The notes: generated by a model not told the origin, from the letters alone. Positions 1-5,637 are shown, counted from the first letter of the stretch. The stretch is DNA of 9,615 bases from Desulfobulbaceae bacterium (GCA_026986885.1 JALSNT010000436.1:1-9615); one strand, 5' to 3'. Made by a program: numbers and translations.

Positions 1-31
1 CCGCACTGCGGATGGGCATACAGCAAAAAGA

Positions 32-66
32 CTGGATTCCCGCCTAAAAGACTGCGGGAATGACGG
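32..66 (+). repeat. REP-like palindromic unit, copy A
   Basis: The unit opens with CTGGATTCCCG and closes with GCGGGAATGACGG around a centre containing AAAAGACT. The inner CCCGC and GCGGG can pair. A second copy in the same orientation lies at 186-220 and an inverted relative at 121-159. Short dispersed palindromes of this style are common between genes in Gram-negative genomes, including Desulfobacterota. Nothing marks it as coding. Confidence 0.6.
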
Positions 67-120
67 GGTGGGTAGTCCATGGGAATAACGACATGTATTC
101 CGTCATCCCCAACCTTTAGC

Positions 121-159
121 CGTCATCCCCGAGTGCTGTTGTCGGGGACGGGGATCCAG
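121..159 (-). repeat. REP-like palindromic unit, inverted copy
   Basis: Read on the minus strand it starts CTGGATCCCCG and ends CGGGGATGACG, the same frame of ends as copies A and B with a different centre. CCCCGA and TCGGGG can form a six-base-pair stem around a nine-base loop. A partial echo (CCGTCATCCCC) sits just before it at about 103-113, and another weaker one (TCCCCGAGTGGG) at about 258-269, so the block looks like a decayed cluster of such units. Confidence 0.6.
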
Positions 160-185
160 AAAAAGGCTTGCCCACAAGATGCTCT

Positions 186-220
186 CTGGATTTCCGACCA
201 AAAGATTGCGGGATGACAAG
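186..220 (+). repeat. REP-like palindromic unit, copy B
   Basis: It matches copy A along its length (CTGGATTTCCG, then AAAAGATTGCGGG, then ATGACAAG) with a handful of substitutions and one missing base. The drift between the copies suggests old, non-mobile repeats. The open frame that runs through it (179-535) is judged not to be a gene. Confidence 0.55.
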
Positions 221-597
221 ATAGGCAGACTGTGGGAATGGACGACATCTTTCGTCCTCCCCGAGTGGGTTACCCTGCATGTAACGACGGTGCAGTTATC
301 GGGAAGCCATTATAAAGCCACAAGCCGTAAACATGGACTTTTCCAGACGGAGACAAGACTTTTTCCATCATGCAGGCCCGGGTTGCCTGCCGATCAGTTA
401 CCATTTTTCGATTATCTGTGCTGTATTATTACAATAAGGAACCTTATTCCGATATACTGCACGTCTATGGCCGATCACGATCACAGCTATAAATACCTTT
501 TTCCCCATGCCTGGCCACCCGCATGGAGCAGGTAGATGAAAAACAGTTAGAAGATAAAATAAAATTTTCTTTTTGTATCAACAGCCATTGTATGATA
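221..597. other. gene-free stretch, no recognised function
   Basis: Beyond a weak echo of the palindromic units near 258-269 and a small hairpin (GTTAC/GTAAC, about 269-285), I see nothing definite. No open frame has a ribosome binding site and protein-like composition. The last 60 bases are A/T-rich and run into the right end of the insertion sequence. Confidence 0.4.
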
Positions 598-606
598 AAA
601 ACTCAA

Positions 607-633
607 CAACCACCGACTAAAGTCGGTGGGTTG
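607..633. repeat. IS right-end hairpin (TnpA recognition site)
   Basis: CAACCACCGAC and GTCGGTGGGTTG pair over eleven base pairs with one bulged G around a TAAA loop (TTTA on the tnpA strand). It lies 3' of tnpA, where IS200/IS605 elements carry the right-end hairpin bound by the TnpA dimer. The loop equals that of the left-end hairpin, which supports joint recognition. Confidence 0.7.
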
Positions 634-639
634 AAATAA

Positions 640-676
640 GGACTGAAAGTCCGGATACGGGTCCAAGACCCGTTTT
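640..676 (+). terminator. tandem hairpins, the second terminator-like, just after tnpA
   Basis: Two small hairpins stand between the right-end hairpin and the tnpA stop: GGACT-GAA-AGTCC (640-652) and ACGGGTC-CAA-GACCCGT (657-673). The second is followed by a short T run (673-676) on the plus strand, so it could stop transcripts that enter tnpA in antisense. On the tnpA strand it has no T run and would only be a 3' hairpin of the message. The T run is short, hence the modest confidence. Confidence 0.4.
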
Positions 677-1100
677 ACTCAGTTCGAAAATTATCTTCTT
701 TTTTAGGTTCGAAATGATGTTCAAGATAGGTTGTTATCATTTCATCTGTCACCTGACCGGATGTTGCACAAAAATATCCTCGAGCCCAAAAATGACGACC
801 CCAGAAACGTTTGCGAAGGGCTGGAAATTCTGCAAACAATTTACTTGCTGAACGACCTTTTATCCGGCGCATTATTTCGCTTGGAGCCATTGTCGGCGGT
901 GCAGATACAAAAAGGTGAACATGATCTTTGCTTACTACACCACTTATTATCTCTATTTCAAAAGATTCACAGCTTTGGCGGACAAGTTCTCGAACTCGCA
1001 ATGCAACATCGCCAATAAGAACCTTATAACGATACTTCGTTACCCAAACAAAATGGTACTCAATGTTAAAAACGGAATGACTTCCATACCGATAATCCAT
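675..1100 (-). CDS. tnpA: IS200/IS605-family transposase TnpA (Y1 HUH)
   Basis: This 141-residue protein has the usual length for IS200-type TnpA, a single-strand DNA transposase working as a dimer that nicks and rejoins element ends. The N-terminus MDYRYGSH and FVWVTKYR are typical. The HUH motif is His60-Val-His62 (DHVHLFVS). The segment ARGYFCATSG (106-115) leads into the helix with the likely nucleophile Tyr125 (TTYLEHH). Position Tyr+4 is His129, where several studied members have a metal-binding Gln. I take this as a subgroup variant, not a defect. The frame is open back to 1136, but the ATG at 1100 is chosen because GAGGAGGG ends four bases before it and the N-terminus then matches the family. 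Expression is likely low, because the start region lies in a fold-back hairpin (1099-1129). Confidence 0.92.
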   Translation of the reverse strand: MDYRYGSHSVFNIEYHFVWVTKYRYKVLIGDVALRVRELVRQSCESFEIEIISGVVSKDHVHLFVSAPPTMAPSEIMRRIKGRSASKLFAEFPALRKRFWGRHFWARGYFCATSGQVTDEMITTYLEHHFEPKKEDNFRTE

Positions 1101-1129
1101 AATACCCTCCTCGTCTTGGGAGGTATTAT
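1099..1129 (-). promoter_or_regulatory. fold-back hairpin over the tnpA Shine-Dalgarno and start codon
   Basis: On the tnpA strand ATAATACCTCC and GGAGGGTATTAT pair over eleven base pairs with one bulged G and an eight-base loop. The 3' arm contains the whole Shine-Dalgarno sequence and the first bases of the ATG. A message containing both arms should be poorly translated. The 5' arm overlaps the -10 box of the element's own promoter, so only transcripts arriving from outside would carry the full stem. Repression by a stem around the ribosome binding site is known for IS200, and fold-back inhibition of read-through transcripts is known for IS10. Applying this here is inference. Confidence 0.65.
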
Positions 1130-1153
1130 ACATCATCTATCGGAAGTGATAAA
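1125..1153 (-). promoter_or_regulatory. likely tnpA promoter
   Basis: On the minus strand a perfect TATAAT (1125-1130) stands 17 bases from TTTATC (1148-1153), a fair -35 box. Transcription would begin at about 1117-1119, some 18 bases before the tnpA ATG, inside the loop or at the end of the 5' arm of the hairpin at 1099-1129. Confidence 0.55.
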
Positions 1154-1157
1154 TCTA

Positions 1158-1173
1158 CCCGCCTAAAGGCGGG
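1158..1173. repeat. IS left-end hairpin (TnpA recognition site)
   Basis: CCCGCC-TAAA-GGCGGG is a perfect six-base-pair stem with a four-base loop, located 5' of tnpA. It shares its loop with the right-end hairpin at 607-633. The cleaved left tip should lie just beyond it, at about 1175-1190. Confidence 0.65.
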
Positions 1174-1207
1174 GGTTTTAACCTTAACTGAGACTAATAA
1201 ACATTGC

Positions 1208-1285
1208 AGGTCTGCTTGAGTGGAACGAAAGCGGACAAATAGCAGCCACTACTTTTGTCTGCTTTCGCAGAGCTCAACCAGACCT
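1208..1285. repeat. 78-base imperfect hairpin, unidentified
   Basis: Three paired blocks are in register: AGGTCTG (1208-1214) with CAGACCT (1279-1285), TTGAG (1216-1220) with CTCAA (1273-1277), and CGAAAGCGGACAAA (1226-1239) with TTTGTCTGCTTTCG (1254-1267), the last with one G-T wobble. A five-base internal loop separates the second and third blocks, and the apical loop is 14 bases. No T run follows on either strand, so it is not a simple terminator. ACATT occurs on both sides (1201-1205 and 1286-1290), which could be a target duplication of a tiny insertion. A structured RNA is the alternative. The rest of the gap to lpxC has a perfect AAGGCCGGCCTT palindrome at 1316-1327 and nothing else I recognise. 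Confidence 0.55.
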
Positions 1286-1444
1286 ACATTTTATACGATT
1301 TATTGGGCTGCGGGCAAGGCCGGCCTTAGAAATATGATACATTGCTTCAAACATACGGTCCGCCCGCAATTTGTAAAGAGTCTCTCATATGGAGATAAAA
1401 GCGCATGCCTTTCCTCTGTACCAGTTTTTTCCTGAAAAATGGAC

Positions 1445-1474
1445 AAAAAAAAGCCCGCCGTAAAACGGCGGGCT
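1445..1474 (-). terminator. Rho-independent terminator of lpxC
   Basis: AGCCCGCCGT and ACGGCGGGCT form a perfect ten-base-pair stem with a three-base loop (1452-1474). On the minus strand seven T follow (1445-1451). It starts 26 bases after the lpxC stop. The plus-strand side lacks a T run, so it acts mainly for lpxC. Confidence 0.9.
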
Positions 1475-1500
1475 GAAAAAACAGGAGAAACAAACACCAG

Positions 1501-2499
1501 TCAGGCGGGGCAGGCCGAGGCTCCAGCCCTGCCGCGCAGAGGGGGCGGAAAGAATAACGGCAGTTGTTTGGGTCGTGTCCTTGTGCCGTGTATGGTTCGG
1601 CGCCGTATCACGTTGCCTTTCTTCTGAAATTTTACATACTCCCAGCATTGGGGATTATCGACGATGGACTGCATCAGATCAAGATGCAGTCCATGTCCGG
1701 AACGATCAGCAATAACATGACCCAGAACCGGACCCCCTAACAGGGCCATGTCCCCGATAAGGTCCAGAACCTTGTGACGGACAAATTCGTCATCAAAACG
1801 CAGCCCTTCTTCATTGAGAATGGACCGGCCATCCCAGTGGATGGCAATAACATTGTTAAGGTTGCCGCCAAGGGCAAGGCCATTGCGCCAAAGCTGTTCG
1901 ACCTGTTCCACAAAGCCAAATGTTCGGGCACGTGCTATCTCACTGGAAAATCGTTCAGGAGTTACCTCAACACTATAGGATTGTTCACGAATAACATCAT
2001 CCCCGAAACAGATATGACCGGTCACTTTAAAGCCATTATAGGGCTCAATACGAATTGATTTTTCCCCATCGGTTACCGTGAGCGGACTGGTGATCCTTAA
2101 AATTCTTCGCAGGGCCCGCTGCTGTTTCCGCCCACCCCTTTGCAGAAGATGAACAAAAGGCCCGGCACTTCCGTCCATAATGGGAACCTCATGGGCATCA
2201 ATGTCAATGTTCACATTATCAATCCCTGAAGCCCGCAAAGCAGCCAGAAGATGTTCCGTGGTTGAAATTTTTGCCGTGCCCTCGCCGATGGTGGTTGCCA
2301 ACGTGGTATCGACCACCTTATCCATGTGGGCCGGCACGACTCTGTCCGCAGGTAAATCCGACCTGAAAAAGGTAATGCCTGAGTTGGCCGATGCCGGTTT
2401 CAAGGTCATGGTAACGGGGCGACCGGTATGCAGACCAATACCGCAGCAACTGACTGATCGACGAAGAGTATATTGATGGGGTTCTATATGTGAAACCAT
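1501..2499 (-). CDS. lpxC: UDP-3-O-acyl-N-acetylglucosamine deacetylase LpxC
   Basis: LpxC is the zinc enzyme that removes acetate from UDP-3-O-acyl-GlcNAc in the cytoplasm, the committed step of lipid A synthesis. The 332-residue product shows the family landmarks: TEHLLAAL with the catalytic Glu82 and zinc ligand His83, RHKVLDLIGD (241-250) with zinc ligands His242 and Asp246, and SGHG with catalytic His269. The start at 2499 is preferred over the frame's first ATG (2544) because AAAGGA ends five bases before it and the N-terminus then fits (HQYTLRRSVSCCGIGLH). E. coli LpxC has 305 residues. Here a basic, proline-containing tail (about 295-332, with PLFFPPPLRGR) extends beyond the usual core. 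The gene is alone between terminators. I see no convincing promoter in the A/T-rich leader. Confidence 0.96.
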   Translation of the reverse strand: MVSHIEPHQYTLRRSVSCCGIGLHTGRPVTMTLKPASANSGITFFRSDLPADRVVPAHMDKVVDTTLATTIGEGTAKISTTEHLLAALRASGIDNVNIDIDAHEVPIMDGSAGPFVHLLQRGGRKQQRALRRILRITSPLTVTDGEKSIRIEPYNGFKVTGHICFGDDVIREQSYSVEVTPERFSSEIARARTFGFVEQVEQLWRNGLALGGNLNNVIAIHWDGRSILNEEGLRFDDEFVRHKVLDLIGDMALLGGPVLGHVIADRSGHGLHLDLMQSIVDNPQCWEYVKFQKKGNVIRRRTIHGTRTRPKQLPLFFPPPLRGRAGASACPA

Positions 2500-2682
2500 A
2501 AAAATCCTTTTAAAATTACCGTACAGGAGAGTATAATAATTCAAAATTATGCAAAAAGTGAGCCAACAGATAAGAAGCGACCGGCCCCACCCGGCAGTTA
2601 CCTTATTAATAATATATAATCAATAAGTTAACGAGACATAACCTTCTCGACCGTATTTGTGGACATTGCCAAAAGTTGTGTC

Positions 2683-2719
2683 AAAAAAAACACTATCAGG
2701 GCAATTAACTGTAAGTGTT
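2683..2719 (-). terminator. probable terminator of lpxK, nested in a longer inverted repeat
   Basis: On the minus strand AACACT (2714-2719) pairs with AGTGTT (2689-2694), helped by an inner CAG/CTG, and is followed by a run of eight T (2683-2690). The stem is A/T-rich with a loop, so it is weaker than the lpxC terminator. An outer TGTGTC/GACACA pair (2677-2682, 2728-2733) extends the symmetry to 57 bases. It begins about 30 bases after the lpxK stop. Confidence 0.5.
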
Positions 2720-2750
2720 GATTTTTCGACACAGGGTCCGGGAATACGGA

Positions 2751-3812
2751 TCAGGGCTTGTTTGCCGATGATACCGCGGCAAACAGCAAGGTACGCAACT
2801 CCTCATCCACCTCTACCTGCAACCGGAGACCATAAACGGGTACTCCCAGTGCCGCCGCACCTAATTTAACCATATCCTTTTCCGTCGTCACCACGCTGCC
2901 GGCCCCTGATTTTTTAATTCTTGCCCGTATATAAGCAAGATCAGCCTCTTTGTAGACATGGTGATCCGGCATGGCCAGAAAATCAATCGGCGTAATGCCG
3001 CAACCGGCAAGGGTTTTTCTGAAGGAATCCGGCCTGGCTATACCGCAGAGTCCCAGAGCTTTTTCCGTGGCAGCCTGCCCGGCGCCAACAAAGGTAAAAC
3101 CATTTTTATCCTGCCGGGCGACATAGGAAAGAAACCGTGTTGTACTCATGCATTGCGGCTTCTCCGGGAAACGCTCCTGCAGTAATTGCAGAAAACGGCA
3201 GCCTCGCTCCCGGTTATCATCGGTGACTCCGGTCAGGACAAAACAGGAAGAGCGATTCAGGGCCGCCACCGGTTCCCGCAGATCGCCCCCCGGAAAAATT
3301 CTGGAATTGCCAGCCAGATGATCGGCTGAAAAAAGGACCAGATCCAGGTTTCTGGCTATCCCCATATGCTGAAAACCGTCATCAAGCAAGAGTACATCGG
3401 CTCCCATTTTCACAGCCCGCCTGGCCGGCAGCTTACGAACCACCCCGGTCAAGACCAACACGCCGGGCAGAGTTTCGGCCAGAAGACGCGGCTCATCGCC
3501 GACCAGTTCAGCCGGCAGCAAGACACGACGACCATCCGACACCACATTGACCGGTTCTTTGGTGGAACCACCATAACCACGACTTATGATCGCCGGTCTA
3601 TACCCCTCTTCCTGTAACATACGGGCCAGACACTGCACCATGGGAGTTTTGCCCGTACCACCCAATGTAAGATTGCCGACACTGATCACCGGTACCGGCA
3701 ACTGTTCGACTTTAAACAGGCCGGACCGATAGCAATGCTCACGAAGTCGCATCAGCATTCCATAAAGGGGAGAAAAAGGACGGCCAAACATAAAAAGAAG
3801 TTTTGTTTCCAT
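2751..3812 (-). CDS. lpxK: tetraacyldisaccharide 4'-kinase LpxK
   Basis: LpxK transfers the ATP gamma-phosphate to the 4' position of the lipid A disaccharide precursor at the inner face of the cytoplasmic membrane. The 353-residue product has the family pattern: an N-terminal membrane-associated segment (SPLYGMLMRLREHCYRSG), then PVISVGNLTLGGTGKTP with the P-loop GGTGKT (51-56), ISRGYGG (76-82), LLLDDGFQH (141-149), FPGGDLREP (173-181), MPDHHVY (281-287) and TTEKDMVKL (309-317). The length is normal. The start is uncertain: the ATG at 3812 has no clear Shine-Dalgarno sequence, and a second ATG at 3791 has none either. The first gives the fuller N-terminus and is used here. lpxC is 251 bases downstream on the same strand but separated by a likely terminator, so the two are probably separate units. 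Confidence 0.95.
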   Translation of the reverse strand: METKLLFMFGRPFSPLYGMLMRLREHCYRSGLFKVEQLPVPVISVGNLTLGGTGKTPMVQCLARMLQEEGYRPAIISRGYGGSTKEPVNVVSDGRRVLLPAELVGDEPRLLAETLPGVLVLTGVVRKLPARRAVKMGADVLLLDDGFQHMGIARNLDLVLFSADHLAGNSRIFPGGDLREPVAALNRSSCFVLTGVTDDNRERGCRFLQLLQERFPEKPQCMSTTRFLSYVARQDKNGFTFVGAGQAATEKALGLCGIARPDSFRKTLAGCGITPIDFLAMPDHHVYKEADLAYIRARIKKSGAGSVVTTEKDMVKLGAAALGVPVYGLRLQVEVDEELRTLLFAAVSSANKP

Positions 3813-3871
3813 GAAAAAATACTGCAGTTATAATAATGGCGAACTGATCGAAGTCGTAAAAAAATCAAATT

Positions 3872-4052
3872 AGGAACAGAAATTAAATAACGTGGACAAT
3901 ATCGCGCTCAGCTTTAGGTCAGGTTTGATCGATCTGATTGAACGAAACCGCAGACGTAGCAGGGCTACGATGAGGATTTCGTGATTGAAGAGCGGTCAAA
4001 GATGGCCTGAAGATGAGATGCGAGATGTTCAGGTTATTTAATTTCTGTTCCT
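3872..4052. mobile_element. 181-bp palindromic MITE-like element
   Basis: A perfect 20-bp inverted repeat, AGGAACAGAAATTAAATAAC, bounds the element (3872-3891 and 4033-4052). Similarity between the arms continues inward with mismatches (CGC blocks, TTTGA/TCAAA, ACGAAA/TTTCGT) to a final perfect CGTAGC-AGG-GCTACG hairpin at 3955-3969. The two arms align almost without gaps, and base 3962 is the exact midpoint of both the ends and the apical hairpin. TTA flanks the 19-bp repeat on both sides (3870-3872 and 4052-4054), a possible short target duplication. There is no convincing gene inside. This is the build of a miniature inverted-repeat element moved by a transposase elsewhere, or of a long hairpin RNA. 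I cannot name the parent family. It sits 60 bases upstream of lpxK. Confidence 0.75.
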
Positions 4053-4102
4053 TAGATTTGGGACAAGTCATTAACCAACATACCATAATATGGGAGGCAG
4101 GC

Positions 4103-4168
4103 ATGACAAAACGAGCTCAATATTTTTTTGCGACAACGCCAACATGGTATACAGACGGTAGAAAGTAA
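4103..4168 (+). CDS. small ORF, 21 codons, unknown
   Basis: The sequence GGGAGG ends five bases before an ATG that opens a 21-residue frame: MTKRAQYFFATTPTWYTDGR plus a final Lys. The Shine-Dalgarno match is stronger than those of livH, livM or lpxK. The peptide is basic at its N-terminus and rich in aromatic and Thr residues, with no membrane helix. It has no Leu, Ile or Val, so it is not a classical branched-chain attenuation leader for the liv genes. It starts 51 bases after the palindromic element and ends about 280 bases before livJ. It could be a real small protein, a regulatory upstream ORF, or chance. I do not recognise it. Confidence 0.35.
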   Translation: MTKRAQYFFATTPTWYTDGRK

Positions 4169-4450
4169 CTAAAAAGCTGTAAAGTTTTTTTTATTCCCCT
4201 AAATCGAGGAAAGAATCATTTTTGCAGTGAAATTTTTCTCTGATGAGGTATGAAAGGCGAGGACTCTGTAATCTGAGTTGAACGATTTTCACCTTGACTG
4301 GAAATTCGAGTTTTGATCCGTTTTGTCGTAATTCAACCCACATGGAACGGCTCAAGGCAAAGCAGGAAATTTCGAATGGGCGAAAGGTTCAATTTAGGTG
4401 TAAGGTAATATTGTTAATCTCAACCAACAAAAATCTTGGAGGTATCAGAC
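4169..4450 (+). other. livJ upstream region, regulatory content unclear
   Basis: This stretch should carry the livJ promoter and leader, but no pair of boxes stands out. TTGACT (4294-4299) is a fair -35 without a good -10 at the right distance. TAATAT near 4407 is a fair -10 without a partner. A small GACTC/GAGTT hairpin lies at about 4263-4279. GGAGG at 4438-4442 is the livJ ribosome binding site, eight bases before the GTG start. Confidence 0.3.
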
Positions 4451-5575
4451 GTGAAAATGTATCACAAACTGCTTACACTCGTTGCCGCAGCGGTCTTTAC
4501 CGTCGGCATAACCGCAGGCGCCATGGCTGCTGATTCCATTAAAATAGGTGTTGCCGGTGCCCACAGCGGTGATCTGGCCTCATACGGGCTGCCCACGGTC
4601 AAAGCCGCCGAGCTGGTAATTAAAGACATCAACGCCAAGGGGGGTATCAACGGTGCAAAAGTTGAGCTGCTGGTTGAAGACGATGTCTGCAAGCCCGAAG
4701 TAGCAACTAATACGGCAACCAAGCTTGTCAGTGAAGGCGTAAACGTGGTTATCGGGCATATCTGCTCCGGTGCGACCAAGGCGGCCCTGCCTATTTACCG
4801 GGATGCAGGCGTTATCGTCATGTCTCCTTCCGCCACCAACCCTGCCCTTACCCAGAGTGGTGACTACCCAAACTTTTATCGCACCATTGCCTCGGATGAT
4901 GCCCAGGCCCGTACCGAGGTTGATTTTGCACTCAACAACCTCAAGTTGAAAAAAATCGCCGTTATCCACGACAAGGGTGATTACGGCAAAGGACTGGCTG
5001 AATTTGCCAAAAAATTCATCGAAGATTCAGGCAAGGCCAAGGTTGTACTCTTTGAAGGTGTCACTCCGGGCGCTGTCGATTATTCAGCAGTTGTCCAGAA
5101 AATCAAACGTTCCGGAGCCGAAGCGGTTATCTTCGGCGGCTATCATCCGGAGGCCTCTAAAATTGTCGGCCAGATGCGTAAAAAACGAATGCAGACCATC
5201 TTTATCTCCGATGATGGTGTCAAAGATGATACCTTCATCAAGGTAGCCGGTAAAAATGCGGAAGGCGTCTATGCAACCGGCCCGGCCGACGTATCCAGCA
5301 ATCCCCTTACCAGGGAATACCGGGAAAAACATATGAAGGCCTATAAATCAGAGCCCGGCGCTTTTTTTGACAATGCCGTCGCCGCCACCCTGGCCCTGAC
5401 CAATGCTCTGGCCAAGGCCGGCTCCACGGACCAGGCAGCCATTGCCAAGGTGCTGCACACCGACGACGTTGCCACACCATTTGGTAAAATTCACTTTGAC
5501 AAGAAAGGCGATGCCACCGGGGTCGGGTTCTCCATGTACCAGGTGAAAAACGGAAAATACGTTCAGATCAAGTAG
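4451..5575 (+). CDS. livJ: branched-chain amino acid ABC transporter, periplasmic binding protein (LivJ/LivK type)
   Basis: This is the periplasmic receptor that captures Leu/Ile/Val and delivers them to LivHM. The 374-residue precursor has a clear Sec signal peptide: basic start, a hydrophobic core (LLTLVAAAVFTVGI) and a likely signal peptidase I site after Ala24-Met25-Ala26. The mature protein follows LivJ closely: IKIGVAGAHSGDLASYG, DINAKGGINGAK, the Cys80/Cys105 pair expected to form the LivJ disulfide, IGHICSGATK, MSPSATNP, VIHDKGDYGKGLAEF, FGGYHPEA and a DDGV segment at the ligand cleft. The GTG at 4451 is preferred because GGAGG lies eight bases upstream. The TTG at 4436 would overlap that site, and the ATG at 4457 is 14 bases away. 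A strong terminator follows the gene. Specificity within branched-chain amino acids cannot be read from sequence. Confidence 0.93.
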   Translation: MKMYHKLLTLVAAAVFTVGITAGAMAADSIKIGVAGAHSGDLASYGLPTVKAAELVIKDINAKGGINGAKVELLVEDDVCKPEVATNTATKLVSEGVNVVIGHICSGATKAALPIYRDAGVIVMSPSATNPALTQSGDYPNFYRTIASDDAQARTEVDFALNNLKLKKIAVIHDKGDYGKGLAEFAKKFIEDSGKAKVVLFEGVTPGAVDYSAVVQKIKRSGAEAVIFGGYHPEASKIVGQMRKKRMQTIFISDDGVKDDTFIKVAGKNAEGVYATGPADVSSNPLTREYREKHMKAYKSEPGAFFDNAVAATLALTNALAKAGSTDQAAIAKVLHTDDVATPFGKIHFDKKGDATGVGFSMYQVKNGKYVQIK

Positions 5576-5599
5576 TCCTGGACGTCAGCCAGAAATACT

Positions 5600-5637
5600 T
5601 ATCCGGTACAATATACCTTTGTGCCGGATATTTTTTT
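5600..5637 (+). terminator. terminator between livJ and livH
   Basis: TATCCGGTACAA and TTGTGCCGGATA form a twelve-base-pair stem with one G-U wobble and a seven-base loop (5600-5630), followed by seven T (5631-5637). It lies 25 bases after the livJ stop. It should end most livJ transcripts and leave livHMGF to read-through or a second promoter. Confidence 0.88.

Larger units (their letters stand above)
598..1185 (-). mobile_element. IS200-type single-gene insertion sequence (IS200/IS605 family)
   Basis: The element is about 590 bp, has only tnpA and no tnpB, and is flanked by one hairpin at each side instead of terminal inverted repeats. This is the plan of IS200-type elements, which move as single-stranded DNA through a Y1 HUH transposase that recognises subterminal hairpins. 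On the tnpA strand both end hairpins carry the same TTTA tetraloop (stems at 1158-1173 and 607-633). tnpA reads on the minus strand, so the left end is near 1175-1190 and the right end near 598-606. The exact tips are not fixed by the sequence because this family makes no target duplication. The gene is intact, so the copy could be active. Confidence 0.8.

Noticed and set aside
179..535. 118-codon open frame on the plus strand
   Set aside because: It runs through the REP-like units, has no ribosome binding site, and its composition is not protein-like.
1385..1648. Minus-strand frame overlapping the lpxC 3' end
   Set aside because: It crosses the lpxC terminator and lies out of frame with a well-supported gene, so it is a shadow frame.
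3919..4104. 61-codon frame on the minus strand across the palindromic element
   Set aside because: It spans the inverted repeat and its exit. The composition is not protein-like and it has no ribosome binding site.
4103..4168. Branched-chain amino acid attenuation leader peptide
   Set aside because: The peptide has no Leu, Ile or Val codons, and no terminator/antiterminator pair lies between it and livJ. The ORF itself is kept as a small gene of unknown role.
4200..4225. Sigma-54 promoter (GG...GC spacing) upstream of livJ
   Set aside because: The GG and GC pairs are 14 bases apart instead of about ten, and the conserved flanking bases are missing.
4229..4275. Possible hammerhead ribozyme core (CTGATGAG followed by GAAA)
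   Set aside because: Only five bases separate the two core motifs, so stem II cannot form, and no matching stems I and III or cleavage triplet are in register.
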